DNA from: Rhizobium acidisoli
GTDB lineage: Bacteria > Pseudomonadota > Alphaproteobacteria > Rhizobiales > Rhizobiaceae
Direction of reading: 5' to 3'
DNA: 64,000 bases
Assembly (NCBI RefSeq): GCF_002531755.2
Contig: NZ_CP035002.1
Location: 558,001-622,000, forward strand
Each line of letters opens with the position of its first letter. The first letter of the stretch is position 1. A program made the position numbers and the translations under genes. The notes under the pieces were generated by a model that had not been told where the DNA came from, did no database searches, and was given only the letters and a program-made list of their open reading frames with translations. Of this stretch, positions 1 to 9,907 are shown one piece after another.

Positions 1-1372
1 TCGCGCCGGACAGAGCCTTCCCGATATCTTGGTAACCGCATTGAAAGCGGACGGCGTCATAGACCGTGTCGAAGACGAGATCGGCATGCGGAATCTCTGT
101 TTCGACGGTGGGATAGCTCTTTTCGTCCCGCAGGCCATAACCGGTCCGGACGCCATAGGCCCAGATGCCCGCCTTGCGGCCAGCACCGATGTCGCGCAGG
201 CTGTCGCCGATGATGATGGATTTCGATTTTTCGACAGGCAGTTCCGACATGGCCTGGCGGATCATCAGATCGCCCGGTTTCCGGCAGGCACAATCGATCT
301 TGAGCGCGGCGACTTCGTTGGGAAATCCTTTGTCCGGATGATGCGGACAAAAATAAATGCGATCCAGGACGCCGCCATCTTCGGCAAGCATGGCCTCGAG
401 GCGACCGAGAGCATGATCCAGCCCGGCTTCATCCACAAAGCCTTTGGCGACCTGCGGTCTGTTCGTGACCGCAATCGTCAGGAAGCCTGCCTCACGGGCG
501 AGCCGCACGGCTTCGCCTGCCCGGTCGATCAGCTTCACCTGGTCGGGATGTATGACGCCATGGCCGCCGACATCTTCGTTGAGCACGCCGTCGCAATCGA
601 AGAAAACCGCGGCCCTTCGCACCGACAGATGCGCCGCATGAAGCCGTTCCTGCCGGAGGTCCTCCTCCGCGGCAGCATGCCGGTTCGGCGACCCGGTATC
701 CTTCATATATTCCGGCGTGTCATAAATCGCGATCGGAACGGACCGTTCGAGGAGGCGGGGAATGACGTCGTGGATCATATCAGCCGTTTGACCCGGCACG
801 AGCGCCTGGAAAAATTGCTCGGAGGCCACATACAAACCGGCCGGCACCAAATTCCGCCAATCCGAATCGCGCGGCGTTTTGCGGGGCAAAAGACGCTGGA
901 GATAACCGCTCTTCTGGACGACGAGATCGGATGTGCGGGGATGGTCGTTGGGGTGAGCGATGATGGTCAGGGCGGCGGGAAATTGCTGGCGATGACGCGT
1001 CAGCGCCGACAGATCGATATCGAAAAGCATGTCGCCATAGACGATCAGGACATCGCCGGCCGTCACGTCCAAAGTTGTCAGGCAGCCTGCCGTGCCGAGC
1101 GGAGATTTCTCGACGAAGACCTCGATCTTGATACCGAGTTTTTCGGCTTCCGGGCCGAGGGCAGGCTCGAGCTGGCTGCCGAGGTGACCGCCGAGCACGC
1201 GCACATGCCGGATACCTTCGCGAGCCAAGGTGCGGATCTGCCGCAGAATGATCGGCACGCCGGCGAGCGGCAAAAGGGCCTTCGGGATAACATCGCCCGT
1301 CATGCTGCGCGCGCGTGTTCCAAGGCCACCCGCAATAATGATCGCCTGGCGGATCGCGTCCTCAGAACCCAT
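1..1372 (-). CDS. Bifunctional sugar nucleotidyltransferase / HAD phosphatase (partial, runs off left edge)
   Basis: About 457 codons are visible and no stop is reached before base 1. Residues 1 to about 235 form a nucleotidyltransferase domain opening with AIIIAGGLGTRARS and followed by the PKALLPLAG lysine region. From about residue 255 a HAD-IIIA phosphatase starts with FFDCDGVLN (the DxD nucleophile pair) and has the later motif IIIGDSLRDIGAGRKAG. In known families this pairing matches HddC-like heptose-1-phosphate nucleotidyltransferase plus GmhB-like heptose-bisphosphate phosphatase, so an activated heptose is the likely product (inference). The ATG overlaps the end of the upstream epimerase by 11 bases, so the two are co-transcribed. 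A heptokinase (HddA) is not visible and may lie beyond the edge. The sugar and the nucleotide are not determined by the sequence. Confidence 0.85.
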   Translation of the reverse strand, partial: MGSEDAIRQAIIIAGGLGTRARSMTGDVIPKALLPLAGVPIILRQIRTLAREGIRHVRVLGGHLGSQLEPALGPEAEKLGIKIEVFVEKSPLGTAGCLTTLDVTAGDVLIVYGDMLFDIDLSALTRHRQQFPAALTIIAHPNDHPRTSDLVVQKSGYLQRLLPRKTPRDSDWRNLVPAGLYVASEQFFQALVPGQTADMIHDVIPRLLERSVPIAIYDTPEYMKDTGSPNRHAAAEEDLRQERLHAAHLSVRRAAVFFDCDGVLNEDVGGHGVIHPDQVKLIDRAGEAVRLAREAGFLTIAVTNRPQVAKGFVDEAGLDHALGRLEAMLAEDGGVLDRIYFCPHHPDKGFPNEVAALKIDCACRKPGDLMIRQAMSELPVEKSKSIIIGDSLRDIGAGRKAGIWAYGVRTGYGLRDEKSYPTVETEIPHADLVFDTVYDAVRFQCGYQDIGKALSGA

Positions 1373-2303
1373 TCGCCAGGATCCGTTCGACCGCAAGTTC
1401 AACGGCTTCTGTCGATTTCCGCTTCGGAGACCAGCCCAAGGTTACGAGCCGGCTTATGTCGTAGCTGAAGCGTGGCACGTCGCCCAGCCAGCCGCGGTCC
1501 TCGCTGCCATATTCGATGGCAGCTCCGGCCGCGACCTTGGAAACCACGATTTCGGCGATATCCCGGACGGATGTTTCGCCGATGCCGCTGGCGTGAAACA
1601 CCTCATAGGCGCCGGGCGCCTTGTCCCATGCCAGAAGAATGGCGTCTACGAGGTCGCCGACATAGAGATAGGGCTTGGTCTGCCGTCCGTTGCCGAGCAC
1701 CTGAAGCCTCGTCGGATCGGCCTTCAGCCTGTTGATGAAGTCGTAGATCGCGCCGTGCGTTGACCGTTCCCCAACGACGTTGGGAAAGCGCAGCACGAGC
1801 GTCTTGATGCCGAATGACAGCGCGTAGACCGATAAATAGGCTTCAGCGGCAAGCTTGCTGGCGCCATAGAGCGAGATCGGCCGCAGGGGGCCGTGGTTCT
1901 CGTGAATATTTCCTTCGGCTTCACCGAAGACGGCGGAGGTGCTGGCGAAAAAGAGCCTGCCGATCTCATACTTGCGCATGATGGCAAGCAGCGTCGTCGT
2001 CGTCAGCTGGTTCAGCTGCAGGTCGAGTTCCGCATTGGCATTGCCGGCGGCAATATCAGAATTGGCGGCGAGATGGAAAACAGCGTCGGGACGATCCGTC
2101 GCAACGAGCTGGTCCATGCCCTCCCGATCAAGCATATCCAGTTGCTGGAAGCGAAAATCCGGTCGAGCCATCAGATGGTCTATGTTCCGCATCCGGCCGA
2201 GGTGAAGATTGTCGATCGCGGTTACCCGATAGCCCAAGGCCAAAAGACGATCGCAGAGATGGCTGCCGATAAATCCGGCCCCTCCCGTTACCAAGGCATG
2301 CAT
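1362..2303 (-). CDS. NAD-dependent sugar epimerase/dehydratase (SDR superfamily)
   Basis: This 313-residue protein begins directly with the Rossmann strand and the glycine motif TGGAGFIGSH at residues 5-14. It has the catalytic YGASK (YxxxK) in mid-protein, as in GalE/RmlB-type extended SDRs acting on nucleotide sugars in the cytoplasm. I chose the ATG at 2303 because GGAG lies about 8 bases upstream. An alternative in-frame ATG at 2336 overlaps the stop of the upstream membrane gene (TGATG) and adds 11 residues. Its position between a flippase-like gene and a nucleotidyltransferase/phosphatase gene suggests it modifies the sugar made by this operon. The exact reaction cannot be told. Confidence 0.85.
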   Translation of the reverse strand: MHALVTGGAGFIGSHLCDRLLALGYRVTAIDNLHLGRMRNIDHLMARPDFRFQQLDMLDREGMDQLVATDRPDAVFHLAANSDIAAGNANAELDLQLNQLTTTTLLAIMRKYEIGRLFFASTSAVFGEAEGNIHENHGPLRPISLYGASKLAAEAYLSVYALSFGIKTLVLRFPNVVGERSTHGAIYDFINRLKADPTRLQVLGNGRQTKPYLYVGDLVDAILLAWDKAPGAYEVFHASGIGETSVRDIAEIVVSKVAAGAAIEYGSEDRGWLGDVPRFSYDISRLVTLGWSPKRKSTEAVELAVERILANGF

Positions 2304-2335
2304 GTCGGCAGCTCCATATGATCTGTTAAGGCTCA

Positions 2336-3295
2336 TCAGAGCGCTTTGATCTTTCCCGAATGGGGACGCGAAAGGACGAATACACCACCGGCCAACCCGA
2401 CCACAAGCTGCAACAGGCCGAAAACCACCGACAGCGTTGCGGCATCCGTCATGCCTATGCCGAACACGGCAAGCGAAATGATCATTCCGCCTTCCCGCAG
2501 GCCCCATCCTCCAACGGAGATCGGAACCATAGCGATCAGGAGTACTGGCGGGAAAGCGGCCGCCGCCTGGCCCCAGTCGAGCGGCAGGCCGAGGCCGAGA
2601 ACGAGGATCTCAAGCGAGACGACGCTCAAGCCGTGAATGACAAGGGTCAACAGAAATATGCCGACCATTCTCCGGTGGGTGATAAAAGCCTGCAACGCGG
2701 CGCTCAACGCGTGCAGCTTTGCCGGCAGAAACCGGATAAAGAAGTGCCGACGCCAGATGAAGACCAGCGCCGACGCGATTGTTCCCACGACACCAAGGGC
2801 GGTGAGTTCGGCCAGATAGGGAATTGGGAAGTCGTGCCCGTAAAAGGCTCGCATGATGATCAGGCCGATCAGCGCAACGACCGCCAGTCCGAAAAGCGTG
2901 AGGATACGGTCCATGATCACGCCGAGCGTGGCTTCGCCGACCGTCAGGCCGTATTTCACCGCGCCAAATATGCGAGCGGCGTCGCCCGGTATGGGGCTTG
3001 GAAGAGCTTGATTGTAAAACAGACTTTGCATGAAGAGTTTCATGGCGCCCGTCATCTTCAGCCTTTGCCCGATCATTTCCGACAGAAGGCACCACCGCCA
3101 CGCCGAAAGCAGGGCCTGAAAGAGAAGAAGGAGGACGCTGACCCAGATTGTCGTCGCCGACAGGGTCCGCACCGCAGCCCATCCTTCTGCGAAATCGACC
3201 CGACGCGCGATCCATATGACGAGGCCCAGCGCCACGGCCACTTTCAGGACCGGTATGCCGATGCGAAGCAATGCTCGGGAGGATGAAGTCGTCAC
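2336..3295 (-). CDS. Lysylphosphatidylglycerol-synthase-TM-like integral membrane protein (flippase-like)
   Basis: The protein has 319 residues with about eight hydrophobic segments and no extramembrane catalytic domain. It has the layout of the LPG_synthase_TM / UPF0104 family, including a glycine-rich stretch VGGWGLREGG near residue 260. Members next to polyprenyl-phosphate glycosyltransferases are suspected of moving lipid-linked sugars across the inner membrane, but that role is inferred from context. The start overlaps the stop of the upstream GT-C-like gene by 4 bases (ATGA), which indicates translational coupling. No signal peptide is separable from the first membrane segment. Confidence 0.8.
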   Translation of the reverse strand: MTTSSSRALLRIGIPVLKVAVALGLVIWIARRVDFAEGWAAVRTLSATTIWVSVLLLLFQALLSAWRWCLLSEMIGQRLKMTGAMKLFMQSLFYNQALPSPIPGDAARIFGAVKYGLTVGEATLGVIMDRILTLFGLAVVALIGLIIMRAFYGHDFPIPYLAELTALGVVGTIASALVFIWRRHFFIRFLPAKLHALSAALQAFITHRRMVGIFLLTLVIHGLSVVSLEILVLGLGLPLDWGQAAAAFPPVLLIAMVPISVGGWGLREGGMIISLAVFGIGMTDAATLSVVFGLLQLVVGLAGGVFVLSRPHSGKIKAL

Positions 3296-5261
3296 GATGC
3301 CCGATCCGCGTCAAAACGGTAGAGCTTCCAGCCGAACCGATCCGTCAAGATCAGTGAGGAGCGGGGCATCATGTGGGCTATGACGCTGTTGGCTATCACT
3401 ATTTTGTCTTCTCCAATGCGTTCGGCGAGAAAGGCGCTGCCGGCATCGGGGGGAAGGATGAAGTAACCTATTTGATTATCCCGGATGAAAGCATCGATAT
3501 CCGCCCCCGGTGCGGGCAGCACATAGCGTGGCAATTGCCAACCGCCATCGCGGCCGTCGTTATAAGCCGTCGACAATAATGTGTTGGCGGTGTCGAAAGG
3601 CTGAAAAACGGTCCGCAGATCATGCTCCGCGATATAGCGGTACATGAAATAGGCTTCGCGGTGGCTCTCCATATATTTGTCGACACTGATCATCCCGAGC
3701 ACGACGTCGAAGTCTTTCGCCTTGCCGGGATCCATGTCGCTGCCGCCCACGCGGTACCACTGCGAGAGCCAGAGTCCCCCGGCCAGCACGCCGATTATTA
3801 CCGGGCTAGCGATCATGCATGCCGGCGAAGAGGCGATTTTCGTCAGTGGGGCCATCCGCGGCAGGACTTGCCGGTCGAGCCATTGATCCAGTCGTTCCCG
3901 AACCAGGGAGGCGCCGATAAACCCGGTCGAAAAGAACAGCAGATAGGCTGGCGTCGCCCACCGGATGTGATTGAACATAACGGTGTACCATATCACAAAC
4001 ATGGCAGCGGTAATCGCTGCGAGAAATGCGATGCGCCGAAAGGCCACGGCAAGACCCGCCAGGATCAAGGCGAGAGCGACGAAAGCATTCGGCTTGCCGG
4101 CCAGGAACCAGTTGTAAAGGATATGGAGGAAGTCGCGCCAACCTTGCAGAGTTGCGAGGTTGGTCACGAAATGTCGGTTGGCGGGATCGAAGGCCCGGCC
4201 CAATTCGAGCATGTAGTCCGCCATCCAGGCGTCGGTGAGGCCCGGATGACCGAACATGAAAGGATAGATCGGATTGCCGAGAACGATCAGGTTTTTTGCA
4301 TACCAGTAGCCCGCGACTGCAAGGAATGCGCAAAGACATGACAAAAAGAGCGGCAGCGATACCCCTCTCTTGAGAAGAGTCGGCATCAATGCCAGCCCTA
4401 TCAGGCCAACCATCTGCAGTTCCGTGTATTTTCCTCCGACCGCTCCCCCAGCACGAGCGCACAATGAAAAAGCTCTGCCGGACGCCGGGTGTCCAGATAA
4501 CGCCACAGGAAAAGCACGGCGGCGATGGAGAAACACGACCGTGCCAGATCCGTCATCGGTTCGCCGACACTCCCCCTGAAGAAGGGGGTGCTGAGGATCA
4601 GAGCGGCCACCAGGAAAAAGCCGCATGCCCGCCAACGACTGGCGCAGCTTGAGAGCAGGAAGAGAAATCCGAAGAAAATTGCGATATTCATGATCGCCGC
4701 GCCGGTCCAGTGACCACTGACCATCATGACGAGCGCAAATAGCAGATTGAAGAAGAGCGGAATATTGCCGTAGAAGGGATGGTCGATCTGCGGTGACACA
4801 AAGCCGGCGTGCTCGATGATACTGTTTGCGAGCGGGATGTGAAAAACCCAGACGTCGGCAACGCCCGATGGAAACAGGGCCACAACACTCCACACATAGC
4901 AAAGTACAGTGCATGTGAGTGCCGCAAGCACCGGAACTGGGTTTCCGGATTTCGTTTCAGCGCCAATTTTACGAAACAGCGGTCCGAGGTCGTGGAGTAC
5001 GGCGACGAGATCTCGCCACCGCCAAATCATCGAGACAGCGACGATCGGGAGAACGATCTCCCATCGCAGCCCATGAAATGCCCCAAGGACGGTGGCCGCG
5101 CCCCCCGCGATCGCCAGAGCCGGCAGAATACCGCTGAGCAGAAAGTCGGTTCCGTCTCGAAAGGGTTGATCGCAACGTCGGTTGAGCCAGGCAACGATGC
5201 CTCTGTCGATCACGAGGCCCCATATTATTATGGCGAGAACCGTGCACCAGCCTACGATCAT
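3292..5261 (-). pseudogene. GT-C-like polytopic membrane glycosyltransferase, broken by a 1-base frameshift
   Basis: Two overlapping frames make one protein. The first starts at ATG 5261 and encodes about 270 residues with many membrane segments. The second picks up at about 4444 and encodes the remaining 384 residues, ending at 3292. The break lies in a run of five G on the coding strand (C at 4445-4449). Adding one G would join ...FHCALVLG to GAVGGKYTELQMVGLIG without other change. The large hydrophobic N-terminal half followed by a soluble C-terminal tail fits the GT-C fold (lipid-phosphate-sugar-dependent periplasmic transferases). The catalytic acidic residues cannot be assigned. The break could be a real mutation, a phase-variable tract or a sequencing error. 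The next gene downstream overlaps its stop. Confidence 0.7.
4445..4449 (-). other. Homopolymer frameshift site (G5 on coding strand)
   Basis: The coding strand reads CT-GGGGG-AGCGG here. With six G the two halves of the GT-C-like gene form one continuous reading frame; with five, the upstream frame runs into a stop at 4401. Slipped-strand changes in such tracts are a known way of switching surface-glycan genes, but a five-base tract is short for that. Confidence 0.7.
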
Positions 5262-5280
5262 GATCGCCCTTTCGTGGCTC

Positions 5281-6519
5281 CTATCCCGCGAGAGGAGGCG
5301 CAGGCTTTTTGACGGGCAGCATAACCCCAAGGGCTCGTATCATCAGACCTGATATAAAGATCTGAAACGCCGAGATGATGAGCCAGAGCCCGAAGACGGC
5401 CCAGTTGGTCTCGATGCCGATCTCAGGCAGCAGGTATCCGTTCCCGACATAGGAATCGAAGAGCGGAACCGCCAGAAACACGCCTGCCAGAACGGCGACA
5501 ACCGATCCCCAGATCGTTGTATTGTAAGGCAGGAGTCGCTCGAATCGGGTCTGCACATGTCCTGAATAGTCGAAAATCACCCGACCGATTGCCGCCGAAA
5601 CCAACATTGATTGACCAAGGACGGCCAGGGCCATGGCAAACAGCATGGCATTGGACGAAAACCGCACACCGCCAATAGACATCGGTCCGGCTAGCAGCGG
5701 CAGCATGATTATCAGGCCGAGGGCCAGAAGCAGGAATCCCGGCCAGATCAGAAAGAAATCAAACCCGTAGACGAACATTGCCTGAAGATTGCGCCAGCCT
5801 GCGCGCCACGGCTCCATCCAGCCCCGACGTTTCATGTGGCTAAGCCGGCCTTCCGGATCCTTCAGGAAGTGGATCGGCACTTCCGTTGTGGGAAGCTCCA
5901 TATGCACTGATTTCAGCACCATTTCCGACGCATATTCCCAACCTTGCGACCGAAGATCCATGCGAAGCAGGGCATCGACGCTGATACCCCGCATGCCGCA
6001 ATGGATGTCGGAAAAGCGGCTGCTGAACATCCGATTGAGGATCCACGTGGTCAGCGGCGTTCCGAAATAGCGATGCAGCGGCGGCATCGCTTTGTCTTCG
6101 ATCGAGCCCTTGAACCGTGAGCCCATCACGAAGTCGGCACCCTTCCGAAACGCCTCGATGAACGGTGCAATCTGGCGAAAGTCATAGGTGCAATCCGCAT
6201 CACCCATGATGATGAACTTGCCGCGCACGTATGGAATGGCATCGATGTAAGCTCTGCCCAAACCGCGCTTCGGTGTCCGCAACACGCGGGCTCCTCTGTC
6301 GCGGGCGATTTCCGGGGTTCGATCGGTCGAGCTGTCGACGATGAGGATCTCCACAGCCGCACCGCTCGCCGCAATACCCTCGCGGCACCAGTCGACGAAG
6401 GTTCCGATCGTCAGTTCCTCGTTGAGAGAGGGAACGAGGATCGTCACTTCAGGGTTGGCGACGTCATCGTCGGGCGTCAGAAGCGTCAATTCCGGATCGT
6501 GGATGCGGGGAAAATTCAT
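5281..6519 (-). CDS. GT2 family glycosyltransferase, GtrB/DPM1-like, with C-terminal membrane segments
   Basis: This 412-residue protein has a GT-A catalytic domain in residues 1 to about 235, with VTILVPSLNEE near residue 25 and the metal/nucleotide motif GDADCTYDF near residue 110. About four hydrophobic segments follow. This is the layout of transferases that load a sugar onto polyprenyl phosphate at the inner membrane. The open frame extends to 6591, but ATG 6519 places the start just before the conserved domain and avoids most of the overlap with the SIS gene. The frameshifted GT-C-like gene begins 19 bases downstream, so the two may act in sequence: loading of the carrier and then transfer in the periplasm. 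Confidence 0.85.
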   Translation of the reverse strand: MNFPRIHDPELTLLTPDDDVANPEVTILVPSLNEELTIGTFVDWCREGIAASGAAVEILIVDSSTDRTPEIARDRGARVLRTPKRGLGRAYIDAIPYVRGKFIIMGDADCTYDFRQIAPFIEAFRKGADFVMGSRFKGSIEDKAMPPLHRYFGTPLTTWILNRMFSSRFSDIHCGMRGISVDALLRMDLRSQGWEYASEMVLKSVHMELPTTEVPIHFLKDPEGRLSHMKRRGWMEPWRAGWRNLQAMFVYGFDFFLIWPGFLLLALGLIIMLPLLAGPMSIGGVRFSSNAMLFAMALAVLGQSMLVSAAIGRVIFDYSGHVQTRFERLLPYNTTIWGSVVAVLAGVFLAVPLFDSYVGNGYLLPEIGIETNWAVFGLWLIISAFQIFISGLMIRALGVMLPVKKPAPPLAG

Positions 6520-6536
6520 GCGCGTGAAACGGCTCT

Positions 6537-7163
6537 TCAGGAAAGGGTAGGCGGAACGAGTCCGCAGGAAAAATCCAATACGGCATGGCATATCGCCAGA
6601 TGGGCGATCTCCACATAACCATATTGATCGGAAGCCACGTAAAAGTTCAGGTCACCCAGATCGCGCAGCGGATTGCCCGGCGCGAAGCCGCTCAAGGTCA
6701 TCACGGCGCAGCCCTTGTCACGCGCGGTCCGGACGGCCTTGGTAATGCTTTCCGATCTCCCGGAGCTGCTGATTGCCACCAGTAGATCACCTTCATTGGC
6801 ATGCATATCGATCTGCTTGGCGAAGACGTTCTCATAGCCGAGGTCGTTCGACAGACAGGTCAGCGTCGCGCCGTCATTCATCGCCATCGCGCGCAGCCCG
6901 CCGTTTTTCGAGTAGTCCGTCGCCATGTGGCTGGCAATTGCCGCGCTGCCGCCGTTGCCGATGAACATGATCTTTCGGCCGGCATCGTGCGTGGCACGGG
7001 CCAATTGCATGGATTCCGTCACCGCTGCCGCATAATCTAACGGCTTTCCGGCTGGCCGCGTGGCGGTCGTGTTCACCAGAGCATGGCGGAGAAAAGTGAA
7101 GTAGCGATCGAGATCGCCGGCTGTGACACCGAGCCCCGAAGACCTGTTCTCGTGATGTGACAT
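6537..7163 (-). CDS. SIS-domain sugar isomerase, GmhA-like (sedoheptulose-7-phosphate isomerase family)
   Basis: The protein has 208 residues and a single SIS fold. The phosphosugar loop IMFIGNGGSAAIASHMA is near residues 65-80, the second binding loop VAISSSGRSESI is near 130, and the C-terminal helix EIAHLAICHAVLDF carries the Glu/His pair typical of GmhA. Family members isomerise sedoheptulose 7-phosphate to heptose 7-phosphate in the cytosol. It is the first gene of the minus-strand operon that also encodes the nucleotidyltransferase/phosphatase. A related ketose phosphate as substrate cannot be excluded. Confidence 0.85.
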   Translation of the reverse strand: MSHHENRSSGLGVTAGDLDRYFTFLRHALVNTTATRPAGKPLDYAAAVTESMQLARATHDAGRKIMFIGNGGSAAIASHMATDYSKNGGLRAMAMNDGATLTCLSNDLGYENVFAKQIDMHANEGDLLVAISSSGRSESITKAVRTARDKGCAVMTLSGFAPGNPLRDLGDLNFYVASDQYGYVEIAHLAICHAVLDFSCGLVPPTLS

Positions 7164-7201
7164 GCTTGTTCAGTTCCTGCGCCTTGGAAATTGGGGCGTC
7201 C

Positions 7202-7420
7202 TTAAAGACTAAATGGGACAAAGGCAAGTTGCCGCCCCTCTTTTCGGGGTTGCGGCCGAGTGTTGCCGACTTTGCGACCACAAGCCCTTTCAGCGCCGGC
7301 GCTGGCATGCCGGTTCGGCCGAAAGCGAACTCGGCGACACTCTCGCTCAAACAACCGTGAGGCGGCATTCGGCCTCAGGAGTTCGGAGATGACATTCGTA
7401 TCGAAACGATGACGCAACGA
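7202..7420 (-). pseudogene. Possible VapC/FitB-like PIN-domain toxin remnant
   Basis: On the minus strand near 7408-7364 the peptide RFDTNVISELLRPN closely resembles the N-terminal signature of PIN-domain toxins (LDTNVISEL.RP). In an adjacent frame, SVAEFAFGRTGMPA (about 7340-7295) resembles the later SxxElxxGixxlP segment of the same family. No complete frame, start codon or antitoxin is visible, so at most this is a decayed relic lying in the gap between the SIS gene and the truncated ATPase. Confidence 0.3.
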
Positions 7421-7475
7421 AATCCGGACGCCCCCGGACCTTTCCGAGGTTGCGGCGACGGGTTCCGACAAACTT

Positions 7476-8075
7476 TCAAAACCGATGCTCCGCTCCCTCG
7501 ACCGGATTTGCCCAGACCGTCATGCCAGGTGCAAACGGCGTCTCGCCTTCGGCACGCACGACCATTTCTCCTAAATCGGCAACGTCGAGGTAGAGGATCG
7601 CGTCGGCGCCGAGCCGTTCCACGTGGCGGATCTTGCCCTGCCATTGTCCGGCGTCTTCCGAGAGTTTGATATGTTCCGGCCGCACCCCGTAGCTCGTGCA
7701 GTTGAATCGCCGTGCCGTCTCGCCGCCATAGAGGTTCATCTTCGGGCTGCCGATGAAGCCGGCGACGAAGGGTGTGGCGGGATTGCGGTAGAGTTCCATC
7801 GGGCTGCCGATCTGCTCGACTGCCCCGCCGTTCAGAACGACGATCTTGTCGGCCATCGTCATGGCTTCGACCTGGTCATGGGTGACATAGATCATCGTCG
7901 ATTTCAGCCGGGCGTGGAGATCGGCGATCTCAAGGCGCATCTGGGCTCTGAGCGAAGCGTCGAGATTGGAGAGCGGCTCGTCGAACAGGAAGACTTTGGG
8001 ATCGCGCACGATCGCGCGGCCGATGGCGACGCGCTGCCTTTGGCCGCCGGAGAGCGCTTTCGGCTTTCTCTGCAG
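7476..8075 (-). pseudogene. 3' fragment of an UgpC/MalK-type sugar ABC transporter ATPase
   Basis: The frame encodes the C-terminal half of an importer ATPase. It has the signature [16 protein letters not shown] at the 5' end, Walker [14 protein letters not shown]-loop [10 protein letters not shown], and a complete C-terminal regulatory (TOBE-like) region ending at 7476. Walker A and the first 130 or so residues are absent. At about 8070-8076 the sequence switches directly into the alpha-L-rhamnosidase gene, in a different frame, so there is no start codon of its own. Without Walker A it cannot bind ATP normally. The fragment is evidence of a deletion that removed the rest of a sugar-uptake operon. 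Confidence 0.85.
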
Positions 8076-9763
<1,688 letters not shown>

Positions 9764-9778
9764 CAAATCCTCCCGATG

Positions 9779-9814
9779 AAATGTAGAACGTTCTCCATAT
9801 AACGTTCTACATTT
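9779..9814. promoter_or_regulatory. 14-bp perfect inverted repeat: probable LacI-family operator pair
   Basis: The arms AAATGTAGAACGTT (9779-9792) and AACGTTCTACATTT (9801-9814) are exact reverse complements separated by CTCCATAT. Each arm contains an AACGTT core with a central CG, as expected for LacI-family binding. AGAACGTTCT at 9785-9794 is itself a perfect 10-bp palindrome. It sits between the rhamnosidase start (9763) and the divergent LacI gene, so it is the likely site of autoregulation and sugar-responsive control. Confidence 0.75.
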
Positions 9815-9907
9815 TCTTCGGAAGCGCAATAGAAATTTCATCGCCAGTCTGCCATGGTGGTTCCGCGGGCGATTGTTGACGGCTCGCGGCCGCAAGCCAG
9901 AGAGTCC

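Noticed and set aside
29..1468. 479-codon plus-strand frame at the left edge
   Set aside because: It lies over the nucleotidyltransferase/HAD fusion on the other strand, whose motifs are unmistakable; the plus-strand translation has none.
8070..8075. CTGCAG (a PstI site) at the rhamnosidase/ATPase junction as a sign of a cloning artefact
   Set aside because: A single six-base site can occur by chance, and the same bases encode Leu-Gln before the conserved ATPase [10 protein letters not shown] segment, so they are probably native.
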